Below are positions 54,112 through 63,995 of a stretch of DNA of 64,000 bases, one piece after another. Numbering within the stretch: position 1 is the stretch's first letter; each line of letters opens with the position of its first letter. A program made the translations under genes and the position numbers. The notes beneath the pieces are model-generated. The model was given only the letters and a program-made list of their open reading frames with translations, ran no database searches and was not told the origin of the DNA. Source of the DNA: Salinarchaeum sp. IM2453. Lineage in GTDB: Archaea > Halobacteriota > Halobacteria > Halobacteriales > Salinarchaeaceae. The DNA is taken from the NCBI RefSeq assembly GCF_019693215.1, contig NZ_CP081183.1, positions 1,057,226 to 1,121,225 on the forward strand. The letters run 5' to 3'.

Positions 54112-55537
54112 CATTCGTTCTAGTTTAGGCAGCGAACCAGCAGACGTGGCTACGGAAATCGCTGAAGCTACATGAGTAAGGAACCCGGTAGGAGATATGA
54201 CCTACTCTCCACCGGATTCGGTAGTAGTTGAGCGAATCAAAAGAGCGTTTCCCTCCGATGAATTGCGCGACCGCGGTCGCGCAATGACAGAACGTGACCG
54301 GAAATTCGACTTTGTCGCACTGTTCTACACGCTCTCGTTTGGATTTGCTGCTGGGTCAGATCGGTCTCTTCAGGCGTTTCTTGAACGCTACGTGGAGATG
54401 GCTGACTGTGATTCTCTCTCATATCCCTCCTTCTACGAGTGGTTCTCACCAGCGTTCGTTGCACTCCTTCGAGAGATCCTCGATGACGCTATCGAGGATC
54501 TCGACCCCGGCAGAAACGACTTGAGAGGGCGTCTCGAACACTTTCGAGACGTTCTCATCGTTGACGCAACATTCATCTCACTCTACCAAGACGCTAAAGA
54601 TGTCTACAGAGCAACTGGTGATGACCAAGCTGGGCTGAAGTTACACTTGACCGAGTCGCTTTCGACCGGCCTTCCAACCCGGTTTCGAACCACCGATGGA
54701 GCGACCCATGAACGGAGTCAGCTACCCACCGGCGAGTGGGTAGCTGACGCCCTCATCCTGTTCGATCTCGGGTTCTACGGTTTCTGGCTGTTCGACCGTA
54801 TAATCGCCAAAGACGGGTGGTTTGTCTCCGCGTCAAGTCCAATCCTAACCCGAAGGTCGTCGAAGAGTTACGAACATGGCGGGGCAACAGTATCACGCTG
54901 GAAGGGAAGTCGCTGAAGGGCGTCCTCGACGACCTTCAGCGACAGGAGATCGACGTTCTCGTGGAATTGGAGTTCGACCGCAAACGTGGTTCTTCAGCCA
55001 CTGCAACACGTCAGTTCAGATTGGTTGGGCTGCTCAACGAAGACGAAGACGAGTACCATCTCTACTTCACGAATCTACCGCGTAACGAGTACTCCGCGCC
55101 CGATATCGCGCAACTCTATCGGGCGCGGTGGGAAGTAGAGCTACTGTTCAAAGAGCTGAAATCGCGGTTTGGACTCGATGAGATCAACACGACTAAACCT
55201 TACATCATCGAGGCATTGGTGATCATGGCGGCGATTTCGCTGATGATCAGCCGCGAGATTGTCGATGAACTCCACAAGCTGGACGCGAAACGACGTGAGG
55301 CCGCGGACGCCGACGAGTCGGCGTCGCGGCTTCCTCCTCGTCGTGGTTCACTGGCGGTTGAGCGACATTCCCATCTGATTCAGTTGTACTTGATGCTTGA
55401 GCTGGGCTACGAACTGCCAGATCTGGACGAATTACTGTTGTGGGCGTCGCAGAATCCAAATCCACACAGGGAACGGTTACGCAGAGAGGTTGAATCGGGT
55501 GAGTTCGCCTTTGACCGCGACTAAACTAGAACGAATG
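54112..55537 (+). mobile_element. IS4-family (ISH8-type) insertion sequence, copy 2
   Basis: This 1,426-bp element has the same 16-bp ends as copy 1 (CATTCGTTCTAGTTTA) and a different 10-bp duplication, GCTGAGCTAT at 54102-54111 and 55538-55547. The two copies are almost identical, so at least one move was recent. Each has its own target duplication, so they are independent insertions. Confidence 0.92.
54197..55524 (+). pseudogene. IS4-family (ISH8-type) transposase, frameshifted, copy 2
   Basis: The frame is lost near 54828, where TCTCCGCG replaces the TCTCCCGCG of copy 1 (one C missing), after the second catalytic region. The C-terminal part with YRARWEVELLFKELK continues to 55524 in another frame and is intact at the site where copy 1 is broken. 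A composite of the two copies would give a full transposase. Confidence 0.88.
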
Positions 55538-55549
55538 GCTGAGCTATTT

Positions 55550-56359
55550 ATGAGTTCCACCAGTCATCCGGACTGCATTATGCCCGACGCAGTCTTCCCC
55601 TATCCAGGGGGTAAATCGCAACTTGCATCGTGGATTCTTGAACACCTGCCTGAGCATACGTGCTACGTTGAGGTGTTTGGTGGGGCAGCAAATGTGCTCG
55701 TAAACAAGGATCCAGACCGTTCTGAAGTCGAAGTGTACAACGATCGAGACGGTGACCTTGTCCATTTCTTTGAGACTCTTCGCGACCAGCCAGACGAGCT
55801 CACTGAGTGGCTCGATGATGTGCCCCTTTCTCGAGAGTTGCATCAGCGCTGGGTGGACCTGTACTATAACGGTTATCGACCAAGCGACCCGATCGAACGC
55901 GCTGGACAGTTCTTTTTCCTACGGTATGCTCAGTTTGGTGCGGGATATAGTGGTCCAAACGGCTTTGCGACTGGAAAAACCAAAAATCAGGCTAAAGGCT
56001 ATGCAAACAAGATCGACCGACTCCAGAAATTTGCTTATCGCTTCGACCGGGTCGTAATTGAAAATCTTGATTGGAAAGATGTGATCAACAAGTACGATGG
56101 ACCGGAAACGGTGTTTTACTGTGACCCGCCGTACGTTGACCAGGAAGCCGCGTATCCTGTCAACGATATCGATCACGCTGAGTTTGTTGACGTGTTAGAC
56201 GAGACCGAAGGCAGTTGGTTGGTTTCCTATGAGGACATCCCCGACGGCTTAGAGGAATATGAGGTGATCGAGCGCGGTCATACCCGCGGGATCAACAGCG
56301 GAAAGTCAGGGTCAGCAAAGCGGGTCAAAGGGCGGCTTATTGTGAATACCGATAGCTGA
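55550..56359 (+). CDS. Dam-family DNA adenine methylase
   Basis: The native start is ATG 55550 (MSSTSHPDCIMPDAVF) or ATG 55580 (MPDAVF), since the longer frame reads into the IS. About 269 aa. Motifs are PYPGGKSQLASWI (AdoMet-binding region), CYVEVFGGAANVL (motif I, F-x-G) and VFYCDPPYVDQE (DPPY catalytic motif for N6-adenine). It is an orphan methylase with no cognate endonuclease adjacent. IS copy 2 has separated it from its likely promoter, so expression may now depend on the IS. Confidence 0.88.
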   Translation: MSSTSHPDCIMPDAVFPYPGGKSQLASWILEHLPEHTCYVEVFGGAANVLVNKDPDRSEVEVYNDRDGDLVHFFETLRDQPDELTEWLDDVPLSRELHQRWVDLYYNGYRPSDPIERAGQFFFLRYAQFGAGYSGPNGFATGKTKNQAKGYANKIDRLQKFAYRFDRVVIENLDWKDVINKYDGPETVFYCDPPYVDQEAAYPVNDIDHAEFVDVLDETEGSWLVSYEDIPDGLEEYEVIERGHTRGINSGKSGSAKRVKGRLIVNTDS

Positions 56360-56403
56360 GTACCGCTATTTAATCTCCCAGTCTGAATAGAACCCATCTG
56401 GAA

Positions 56404-57261
56404 TTACTCGTCGCGAAGGGTCGAAATGGCTGCCTCTGCCTGATGTCCTGGGATATAATATCCGCCTAATTCCTCATCATGCAAAATAAAACTACGGTTA
56501 CTTACCGTGGATGAAGCGATGGTACTGTCTGATCGGTCGTCAAACCATTCTCTTTGGACTCCTATTTGATCGACATAATCGAGGGTATAGGCTACGAGCC
56601 GACCTAACCCAAGTGCCGCCACTCTCTGTTTGGATCCCAATTCTGCAAACTCTGGCGCGCGTTCAACCTCTCCATTTTCAAGCACCACAATATATCCTTC
56701 AATCGCATTAGCAACTTTCTGACGGTCAAAGTCTGTCCTTGATCGGACTACTGAGTGCAGTGGATTTTCTTCAACGGGTTCTGCAAGATCCTCTAGAATA
56801 TCAGTTATTCGGTCGATATCATCGCCCTCAGACGCAAATTCTCGCACGAGTTCAACTATCATCGCTGAACAGAGTGAAATTCCCAACTGCGCATCTGCCT
56901 TCCTCACAGGCTTATCAAAATTGAGGTGGGCCGCATTCCGGTCGCTACGAATTGACCACGCAGTATGCAGCATATTTGGGATGTGTTTACGAATCCCTTC
57001 GGATACATCAGCATCCACCCCGTCGTCAAGATATCGTTGTGCAAAATCACGAATTGTCTCATCACGAAGCGTTTCTTCAATCTCCCGCTGCAACAATTTC
57101 TTTATACCTTCACTGAACTTCCCAACGTGAATTCCGACTTGCTCGTACTCGCCGGTTTGAAAGCTGGCCTGCATTGTATAGTATTCCTCTACGAGGAACT
57201 CGACCTCTCGCTCTGGGAGTCCAATATCCAAGAGGACTGCTGTAAGTTGGTCCTCCTCCAT
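56404..57261 (-). CDS. HEPN-like protein of unknown function
   Basis: I use ATG 57261 (MEEDQLTAVLLDIGLPEREV, 285 aa); a start at 57300 adds a hydrophobic 13 residues. The helical middle contains LHTAWSIRSDRNAAHLNFDK, an R-x(6)-H arrangement followed by a helix (AQLGISLCSAMIVELVREFA), reminiscent of HEPN domains of abortive-infection proteins, which are RNases. The C-terminal third (SFILHDEELGGYYIPGHQAE) looks like a winged helix. The assignment is tentative. Confidence 0.45.
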   Translation of the reverse strand: MEEDQLTAVLLDIGLPEREVEFLVEEYYTMQASFQTGEYEQVGIHVGKFSEGIKKLLQREIEETLRDETIRDFAQRYLDDGVDADVSEGIRKHIPNMLHTAWSIRSDRNAAHLNFDKPVRKADAQLGISLCSAMIVELVREFASEGDDIDRITDILEDLAEPVEENPLHSVVRSRTDFDRQKVANAIEGYIVVLENGEVERAPEFAELGSKQRVAALGLGRLVAYTLDYVDQIGVQREWFDDRSDSTIASSTVSNRSFILHDEELGGYYIPGHQAEAAISTLRDE

Positions 57262-57318
57262 ATCTGCAAGTAAAAATACCAAAGTCCATAATGGTTTCAC
57301 TTCTGTGATGGATTGTAT

Positions 57319-57522
57319 TTACAATTCTTCTGTCCTAAACACGAGCTGGCTACTGTACTCTTCAAGCCACGACGCGTGGCTCTGGTATTCTGGATTGTAC
57401 TCGTCCACCAGTACCCAGAATGAACTGGAGTGATCAGATGCTTTCAGATAGGTTGACTCGTGTAATTTACGGTCAATGGTGGGAGCATCAGTTGCACCTT
57501 CTGAGTCGATATACTCAGAAAA
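57319..57522 (-). pseudogene. C-terminal remnant of an unidentified gene
   Basis: An open minus-strand frame without a start reads FSEYIDSEGATDAPTIDRKL, then KASDHSSSFWVLVDEYNPEY, SHASWLEEYSSQLVFRTEEL-stop. The composition is convincingly protein-like, but no complete gene is present. It lies between the FtsK-like gene and the HEPN-like gene and may be the tail of a deleted member of that cluster. Confidence 0.35.
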
Positions 57523-57627
57523 TATCGTACAAGTATTATATGAAAGGCGGTAGTGAATTGAGTACAGGTACTGATCAAGTAGTAAATATATTGAAGAAAT
57601 GTAGGAATCAACCGTTGTAATACTATA

Positions 57628-60600
57628 TTAGCGGTATTTGGTAATCAGATTGCGTATGTCGTCTGAGTCGACATAGAATCCTTGGAGTCGCACTGTTTCT
57701 TTTGAGTTTTTAAACAGCATGTCGCCGTTTCCGCCAAGTTCTTCTGCTCCCCCTTCGTCAATGAGAATTCGTGAGTCAGCTTGCTTCGGCAACCGGAAGG
57801 CTACTCTGGTATTGAGGTTGGCACGGAGATCCGTGTCAATCGCTTCGTGGGAGGGCCGCTGAGTTGAGATGACGAGGTGAATCCCTTGTGCTCTAGCAAT
57901 CTGCGCGATTCGCCGGACATTATTTTCTGTTTCTCCGGCATCAGCGCCCAGTTGCTGCAAGAAATCGCTGTACTCGTCAATAACAATAACTATTGGACTC
58001 ATCTGGTCGTTCGGGTTCTGTTCGTTATACTCACCTATGTCTCTGCAGACGTTTTTCCTCAACAACTCTTTCCGTCGTGGTATTTCCTCGTCAACTAGCC
58101 ACTCGAACAGGTCCGCTGCATCATTAGGATCGGTTATTACATCATCAGTCACGAGATTTGGCAACGCGTCGAAGAAAATGAAATCTGTCTCTTTGGGATC
58201 TATCAGGGCAAATTCAATATTTTTCTCTCCCTTCTGCTCAATGAAGTTCATAATCAGTGAGTACAGGAACACTGTTTTACCACTACCAGTGGCTCCACCA
58301 ACCAGCATATGTGGAGCTTTGGAAAGATCAGAATGGTGTATCTCACCGTCAGGAGTAACTCCCGCCAAGAAAGGTAACGATTCCGTGCTAATTTCATCAG
58401 CCGTTCTATAATGTGTTTTATACTCTCGGAGGGGAACCACAACGCTGTCTTCTCGAGGAACATCAAGGGCAACGTACTCCGTACCGCGAAGACGTTGGAC
58501 CATTGGCTCCTTATCGAATGCCATCTCCCGGGCGATATCTTCAGTTCGATTTTCTAGTGAATTTTGTTTTTCTCCAGGAGCGAGTCGGATTTTAAACCGT
58601 ACTACATTTGGCCCTACTTCGACATTATCCGGATCGATCTCTCGGATGTCGATTCTGAAGTCATTAAGAACTCGTTTCAATGTTTCTACCGTATCGGCGT
58701 GCAGTTGTGGATCCCCAAAGTCGTTGGAAGTGAAGCTAGAACCACCAGTCTCCTCGCTTGTCTCTTCAGCCACATTCCGTTCGTTTTCCGCACTCTCATC
58801 CGTTGTCTCTTTCTCTGGTGTCAATTGTTTCTTTTCGTCCTGACCTTTTCGATCTTCAATACCACTGATAATTAGCCGCTTTATTGACTCTCTGGGGAGT
58901 TTATCGACACGGACTGATTGTGCGTTTGGAGTTACCCCGTCGATTCGCTCATCAGACGTGGCTTCGCTTGTGACTTCAACCGATATGATTCTTGGGTTGA
59001 TTTTGATCTGGGCTTCACCACTAAATACCTCATTAATTCGAACCGCCCATTCCTGCATATCACCTATTTCTTCTGCTGAGATCAGTTTGTAGTACAATTG
59101 CTCTCGAAGCGCTTCTTTCCTAGGAGACGTCGTGAGATTACTCTCACCACTGAATAACCCTCGGATTGTCTCTGCTGTTTTGAACACTTGATCAACAGCA
59201 CTACCTTCGATGATTTTGGCACCATTGTCGTCTGTAATCGTGTAAGCATTACTGGCCTCTTCAACCGTTTTGATTTCAATGATATCCAGAATGAGCCCAT
59301 CATCATCATCGAACTGAACTGTGAGAATGTCAGCTCGGCTTTGACTGTCCCCAAGGTTCAGCCATTCCCTGGTCCGAGGATTGTCGATTGAGAAAATAAG
59401 TTTTGGATCAGCGAGAGTCTGTTGGAGCCACTGTACTGCGATAATCGATCCTAATAATCCTTTGTTGTTCTTCGATTTTCCACCTCCAAGTGTCTCTTTA
59501 GTAACTAAGCGCAGGAGACCTGACTGTTGTATGTCTGCTATCCTTTCTGCAATCTCTTCAAGATCGGTGTCATCTGGAGCCAAACGGTAGTCATTAATGA
59601 TCCGACGAAGAACTCGTCTGAAATAACCGATATCTGCAGAGTATGTGGCAAAGTCACGGTCTCCGCGTCGTTCTCGGGAAATCAGATTATCCCTCCAGAA
59701 CGGATCCCTATTCATTGGAGGCGATGAAATAGATACCCAGAGAGAAGACTGGAGAAACCTTTCTACAGTCTCTTTCTCAATGTTTAGATCATTGACTTCG
59801 GCGTTGTGGATTGATTGACGTTGGTTGTAAAGCTGATTGGTTAGATCTTGGTATTCGGAGAATAGCATACCTTCCTTTGACGGAGATATGTTTATCTTAT
59901 CTTCTAGAAGATCGTATTCGAATTCTTTGGGAACATACAGCGGATGGATTGCAGTGTCAGTGTCTCGCTCGAACGTCTGTATATTGAAATCACTCTGATC
60001 GTTGAGTAAGACAAAATGCTTTGGATTTTCGTCTAGATTATCAGCGTAACTGCTGTAACTGGGATATTCTCTGGTTAGTATCTCAAAGTTACCAGAATCA
60101 TTGTCTGGTCCAAACAGATTGATTATGTCCTCAGATACGTTACCTGAGTTCGAGTTGCTGAAAATCGACGTCTCCTCGTTTTTAATGAATGCGAACTCTA
60201 CAGTGGCTCCCTGAATTTGGTCTTCCTCGGCAAGGTCTGTAATGTCGGAAAGTAGGTTTTCTGGCTCAAGAGGATCAATTACGCTAATTTTAATATGACG
60301 TTGAGATGGTGGGTATGCCGAGACAAACTTGTTAATAATATAGTCGTAGAATTGAGAGTTCGTTCCTTCTGAAGCATTCTCAATCTGTGTGTAAACCGGA
60401 AGGCGATCAATTTCTGTTGACTGAACGAGATATGTTTTTTCCGATAGACGGTAATTCCCGCCGACATGGATGCTCCGAAGAACATGAGGCTGTTCATCAA
60501 CACTATCAATGAGGAAACGCTGTTCTTCTTGTGACAGAGATTCCTTTTCCTCTTTCATATTCCGTGCCAACTCGGTATATTTCCAGAGATGAAGAGGATG

Positions 60601-62199
60601 GAGCGGAGATAACATGAGTTCCCTTTCATCTTCGTACTCGAAGATGATCGTATCAAACAAAAGGAAATCAGATAGAAGTTTTGACGCCCCTTCTGAGCTC
60701 ACTTTCTGTATTTCTCGGTATTTCTTGTCTAATCTATTCTGGACCTCTCGATATGCCTCAATATAGTTTTCTGACTCACTAAGTAACTCCTCATCACCCA
60801 GCAACCGGATAAGAGGTGCTGAAAGCAATCCCGGTAAGGCGTCGACGAGTTTTTTTCGAGTTGTGACATAACGGTCAATCGCTTCAACCAAGTCCTCAAA
60901 CTTACCGGTACTCTCGGCTGCTCGACGTAGCTTCTTGAAGCTACTATCTCCGCCATATGGCTGGAATTTCACCGTTTGAAGGGCTTGGAAATTCTTAATG
61001 GCGTTTGATTGATCCTCCGGACTGTGAATTATCCCACCAAATGACTCCTCCGTAACAAAATGACTGACAAAATAATGGAGATCGTCATTTACGTTGAATG
61101 CTAATTGTTCATCGTGGGTGAAGTCTATCTCAACGCTGTTCTCTTCTTTATTAATAGCTTCTCGATACTCGTCATCGAATTCCTCCGAAATACGTTTCAA
61201 CTCATCCGTCTCGTCATCGAAGACAGCCTCAACACCTACTGATTCAACATCCCGACGGGTGGTAGTGGTGTTTGTGGACCGCCTTCGAGAAGGTTGTGTT
61301 GACGTTGAGAAAATATCGTCTACTTCTTTGTATGTCAATTCTCCCAGAATTTTCGCATCACCAGTCCGCTCGAACCGACGAAGCTTAGCAACGGCTTGTT
61401 CTCGTTCTTCGCGCTCTCCGTCATCAACCTTATTAATACTATTGGTGAGGCGGCGGCGATCTCGTCTGGACATGTGAGAAACTCGAAGCACGAGATCTAG
61501 ATTATCTGCCAACCGGTTTGGAATTTCATCCGGGTCATTAAGTCCAGGATCAGCGAATAGGCGAAGCCTATACAGTTGGGTTCCCAAAGCGTCGAGTGAA
61601 CCTTGCTTACTATCCCGGAGGGTAGCCGTAGCGTAATCGGCCACCGCAGAAATTTCAAACCGGTCGTAGAGATTTGACCCTATTGTTTCCCAGACCGCCT
61701 CGGCTGGAGGACTACCCGCGAACGGATCCTGGTGTTTCATTTGATTAGTTATCTCTCTCGTAACTTCTGCCAGCGGAAGGTCAATCATCCCCTCAAAATC
61801 TTTCATCGAGTTCAGGCGAGCATGATCTCCTCGAACTAGGATTACTAGCTTTTCGGGTTCTATACGGCCATCCCACTTGAACTCTGTTTCAGTTCCGTTC
61901 CTCCAATTAACAGCTACGCTCACTCTGTCGGTAATCTGGACAGACGAGTCCCTAGCCTGCGCCTGAAGGGTATTTATATCAGCTTCACTGATGCTAACCA
62001 TCGCTAACCCAACATCATACTCTGTACTACTGCACAGTGTATCGACAAAGGCCTCTGCGTCAAACCGCGGCGGTGATTCGATGATAACACCAATATTTTC
62101 TTCAGTTAACCGGTCAACAGTCTGTTGTCCGATTGCTCTTCCGATTAACTCTTTACTGTTCTTGAAAGAGTCGCGTTGTATTTTATTAGTCTTACTCAT
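57628..62199 (-). CDS. Giant nuclease-FtsK/HerA-type DNA translocase
   Basis: In this 1523-aa protein the C-terminal 250 residues are an FtsK/HerA ATPase: HMLVGGATGSGKTVFLYSL (Walker A, about 1305), ALIDPKETDFIFFDALPNL, IVIVIDEYSDFLQQL (Walker B, about 1406) and LVISTQRPSHEAI. Around residues 960-985 a PD-(D/E)XK-like motif appears (RADILTVQFDDDDGLILDII, then EIKTVEEA). The N-terminal 900 residues are long, mostly helical and unassigned. The start overlaps the end of the 500-aa gene by 4 bp. The size and pairing recall large ATPases of phosphorothioation-dependent restriction (DptH-like), but that is only a possibility. A translocase that carries its own nuclease suggests DNA restriction or plasmid/virus exclusion. 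Confidence 0.75.
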   Translation of the reverse strand: MSKTNKIQRDSFKNSKELIGRAIGQQTVDRLTEENIGVIIESPPRFDAEAFVDTLCSSTEYDVGLAMVSISEADINTLQAQARDSSVQITDRVSVAVNWRNGTETEFKWDGRIEPEKLVILVRGDHARLNSMKDFEGMIDLPLAEVTREITNQMKHQDPFAGSPPAEAVWETIGSNLYDRFEISAVADYATATLRDSKQGSLDALGTQLYRLRLFADPGLNDPDEIPNRLADNLDLVLRVSHMSRRDRRRLTNSINKVDDGEREEREQAVAKLRRFERTGDAKILGELTYKEVDDIFSTSTQPSRRRSTNTTTTRRDVESVGVEAVFDDETDELKRISEEFDDEYREAINKEENSVEIDFTHDEQLAFNVNDDLHYFVSHFVTEESFGGIIHSPEDQSNAIKNFQALQTVKFQPYGGDSSFKKLRRAAESTGKFEDLVEAIDRYVTTRKKLVDALPGLLSAPLIRLLGDEELLSESENYIEAYREVQNRLDKKYREIQKVSSEGASKLLSDFLLFDTIIFEYEDERELMLSPLHPLHLWKYTELARNMKEEKESLSQEEQRFLIDSVDEQPHVLRSIHVGGNYRLSEKTYLVQSTEIDRLPVYTQIENASEGTNSQFYDYIINKFVSAYPPSQRHIKISVIDPLEPENLLSDITDLAEEDQIQGATVEFAFIKNEETSIFSNSNSGNVSEDIINLFGPDNDSGNFEILTREYPSYSSYADNLDENPKHFVLLNDQSDFNIQTFERDTDTAIHPLYVPKEFEYDLLEDKINISPSKEGMLFSEYQDLTNQLYNQRQSIHNAEVNDLNIEKETVERFLQSSLWVSISSPPMNRDPFWRDNLISRERRGDRDFATYSADIGYFRRVLRRIINDYRLAPDDTDLEEIAERIADIQQSGLLRLVTKETLGGGKSKNNKGLLGSIIAVQWLQQTLADPKLIFSIDNPRTREWLNLGDSQSRADILTVQFDDDDGLILDIIEIKTVEEASNAYTITDDNGAKIIEGSAVDQVFKTAETIRGLFSGESNLTTSPRKEALREQLYYKLISAEEIGDMQEWAVRINEVFSGEAQIKINPRIISVEVTSEATSDERIDGVTPNAQSVRVDKLPRESIKRLIISGIEDRKGQDEKKQLTPEKETTDESAENERNVAEETSEETGGSSFTSNDFGDPQLHADTVETLKRVLNDFRIDIREIDPDNVEVGPNVVRFKIRLAPGEKQNSLENRTEDIAREMAFDKEPMVQRLRGTEYVALDVPREDSVVVPLREYKTHYRTADEISTESLPFLAGVTPDGEIHHSDLSKAPHMLVGGATGSGKTVFLYSLIMNFIEQKGEKNIEFALIDPKETDFIFFDALPNLVTDDVITDPNDAADLFEWLVDEEIPRRKELLRKNVCRDIGEYNEQNPNDQMSPIVIVIDEYSDFLQQLGADAGETENNVRRIAQIARAQGIHLVISTQRPSHEAIDTDLRANLNTRVAFRLPKQADSRILIDEGGAEELGGNGDMLFKNSKETVRLQGFYVDSDDIRNLITKYR

Positions 62200-63698
62200 G
62201 CTTCCCCCTCGGGAGTAGAAATAATTGTTACACCATCTGCATATTCATCAGCGTACCCTAAGTCGGATACAGTTCGCCTGAATCCGTCGTAGTTCTGATT
62301 ATTCAGCGGATCACTCTCAGCTGCGCTAGCTCCGAGTCGCACATCCCATTGAGCCAAATGAGCCCGATCTTGCTCTGTTCCCCCAACAATGATACCATAG
62401 CGCTCGCGCAATTCATTGGAAAGCTCTTGTAGCGAGATCTCTTGGCCTGGTCCGACCACCGACAGTATGATTGGCTCCAACATCTCAGGATCCGGCCGAA
62501 ATCTGCGCTTGTTTGCGCGATTTCCACGTGGCTTAAGAAGGCCAGCACGCCAAGCAAGAGTCTGTGCCGTTGATTGAGGTGTGTACGTATCGAATCTATT
62601 GGAAAAGTCATGGATCACATTGCTGACAGCATCGACCAGTCGGTGAAACGTACTATCTTTTTCCGGGTCACGTGAAGCCCGAAATACCTGTTCAAACTTC
62701 TCATGATCCTGTCTGATTTTCTCAGTTCTCCGTCGATTCAACTCAAGGAAGTTGTTATTCTCTATTTCGCGGAGAATCTCGTCTTTACTGTAGTCTCTGT
62801 ATCCTTTTCTATCGAGAACATGTCTAACACCGAGTCTTGTAGCAAGTTGAATTTCAGATCCAACAATACGAAATGATTCAAGACTGACGTCAGCAACTGG
62901 ATTATCGCTATTGCCAGTATAATTTAATACCAGCGGGACAGGTTCGTCCTTACTTTTGTCTTCCCTGATCTCATTATGTCGGTTCGCCATGTAGACATAA
63001 ATCATAAATCCAGCAAATTTGATAGTGCGACGAAGATCCCGAGCAAAGTTTAGGTCATGCTCACCATTCGAGTCTTTCAGATGTTTCGACAGCGTTCCGA
63101 ACCCATCTACGAACTCATTGGTAATCTTCTGATCCTCAAATGCGTCTCCGAGAGCAGGCTCTTTCCATGGTGATACAGTTATATTATCTCGTTCTCCATC
63201 AATAACCAGAGGCCGGAAAAGCAGAGAGACAGCATCATGGTGGTCTCGCAACTGATCAGTGAGTTTTTGACCGATGTCGCTACTTGAATTTTTGATAACA
63301 GTATGTATGAATCTTGAGGGAGTCCTTCCGACAGTGCGGTTATGGATAAACCAGTCGCTCATCCCTGTCATCGCGGTATATGTCGGGGTACTTGCGTACA
63401 GGGCATTATCATTGTCGAGTACTTTTCGCATTTTGAGTCTGAGGTTATCCATTTGCTCGTCGCTGAGATTACGGGAAGACTCAAAAAGGTCGTGGTATTT
63501 TTCAGCAAGTTCGCTAGAAGGTGCATTACCCGGTTTCTCAACGAAATTAAACAAATCATCGGCTTCGTATGTAGACTCAAGAACATTGCTAAAGACAACC
63601 TGAGCTAGATGTACAGGCTTCAGCGAAGATGACGTTGCTTTGAATCCGAACGCAGCTTCTGACGCCTCTGAATTAATATCGTTAAGTTTCATTGGCAT
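62196..63698 (-). CDS. Partner protein of the FtsK/HerA-like translocase, unknown family
   Basis: The 500-aa product is helical throughout and ends in what looks like a winged helix (ISLQELSNELRERYGIIVGG, then DGFRRTVSDLGYADEYADGV). It has no metal, nuclease or ATPase motif. It is translationally coupled to the translocase (ATGA) and lies 6 bp after the 96-aa gene, so the three form one operon. A target-binding or regulatory subunit is the natural guess. Confidence 0.65.
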   Translation of the reverse strand: MPMKLNDINSEASEAAFGFKATSSSLKPVHLAQVVFSNVLESTYEADDLFNFVEKPGNAPSSELAEKYHDLFESSRNLSDEQMDNLRLKMRKVLDNDNALYASTPTYTAMTGMSDWFIHNRTVGRTPSRFIHTVIKNSSSDIGQKLTDQLRDHHDAVSLLFRPLVIDGERDNITVSPWKEPALGDAFEDQKITNEFVDGFGTLSKHLKDSNGEHDLNFARDLRRTIKFAGFMIYVYMANRHNEIREDKSKDEPVPLVLNYTGNSDNPVADVSLESFRIVGSEIQLATRLGVRHVLDRKGYRDYSKDEILREIENNNFLELNRRRTEKIRQDHEKFEQVFRASRDPEKDSTFHRLVDAVSNVIHDFSNRFDTYTPQSTAQTLAWRAGLLKPRGNRANKRRFRPDPEMLEPIILSVVGPGQEISLQELSNELRERYGIIVGGTEQDRAHLAQWDVRLGASAAESDPLNNQNYDGFRRTVSDLGYADEYADGVTIISTPEGEA

Positions 63699-63704
63699 TG
63701 GAAT

Positions 63705-63995
63705 TTACCTCCGTTCTACCTGATATCGATCGTCGTTTACAGTGAGTATCTCCAACTCACCAGTCTCTACATCCATAATATGAACCGTGCCATAATCCTG
63801 ATCGTGGCTCTCACGATATTCAATTTCTTCCATGAATTCCAGTAACTGCTGCTCCTCTTCTCTGTCTCGAAGAATATACGGTATGTTTCCTTCAAGTGCT
63901 CCTAACGTTTCAGATAACTCTGAGTCAATTCGTAACCTGACATCAGATTCTCGTCCTTCATATTCAAGGACGTGATGATCGTGATTGTAATCCAT
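63705..63995 (-). CDS. Small acidic protein, first visible gene of the translocase operon
   Basis: The 96-aa product starts MDYNHDHHVLEYEGRESDVR and contains strands (YGTVHIMDVETGELEILTVN) and an EEEQQLLEFMEEIEYRE helix. It is very acidic. The ATG lies 5 bp from the window edge, so a longer upstream start cannot be excluded. No family is recognised; it could be a third component or a small regulator. Confidence 0.5.
   Translation of the reverse strand: MDYNHDHHVLEYEGRESDVRLRIDSELSETLGALEGNIPYILRDREEEQQLLEFMEEIEYRESHDQDYGTVHIMDVETGELEILTVNDDRYQVERR

Noticed and set aside
13058-55537. The two ISH8-type copies as ends of a 42-kb composite transposon
   Set aside because: Each copy is flanked by its own, different 10-bp duplication, so they inserted independently.
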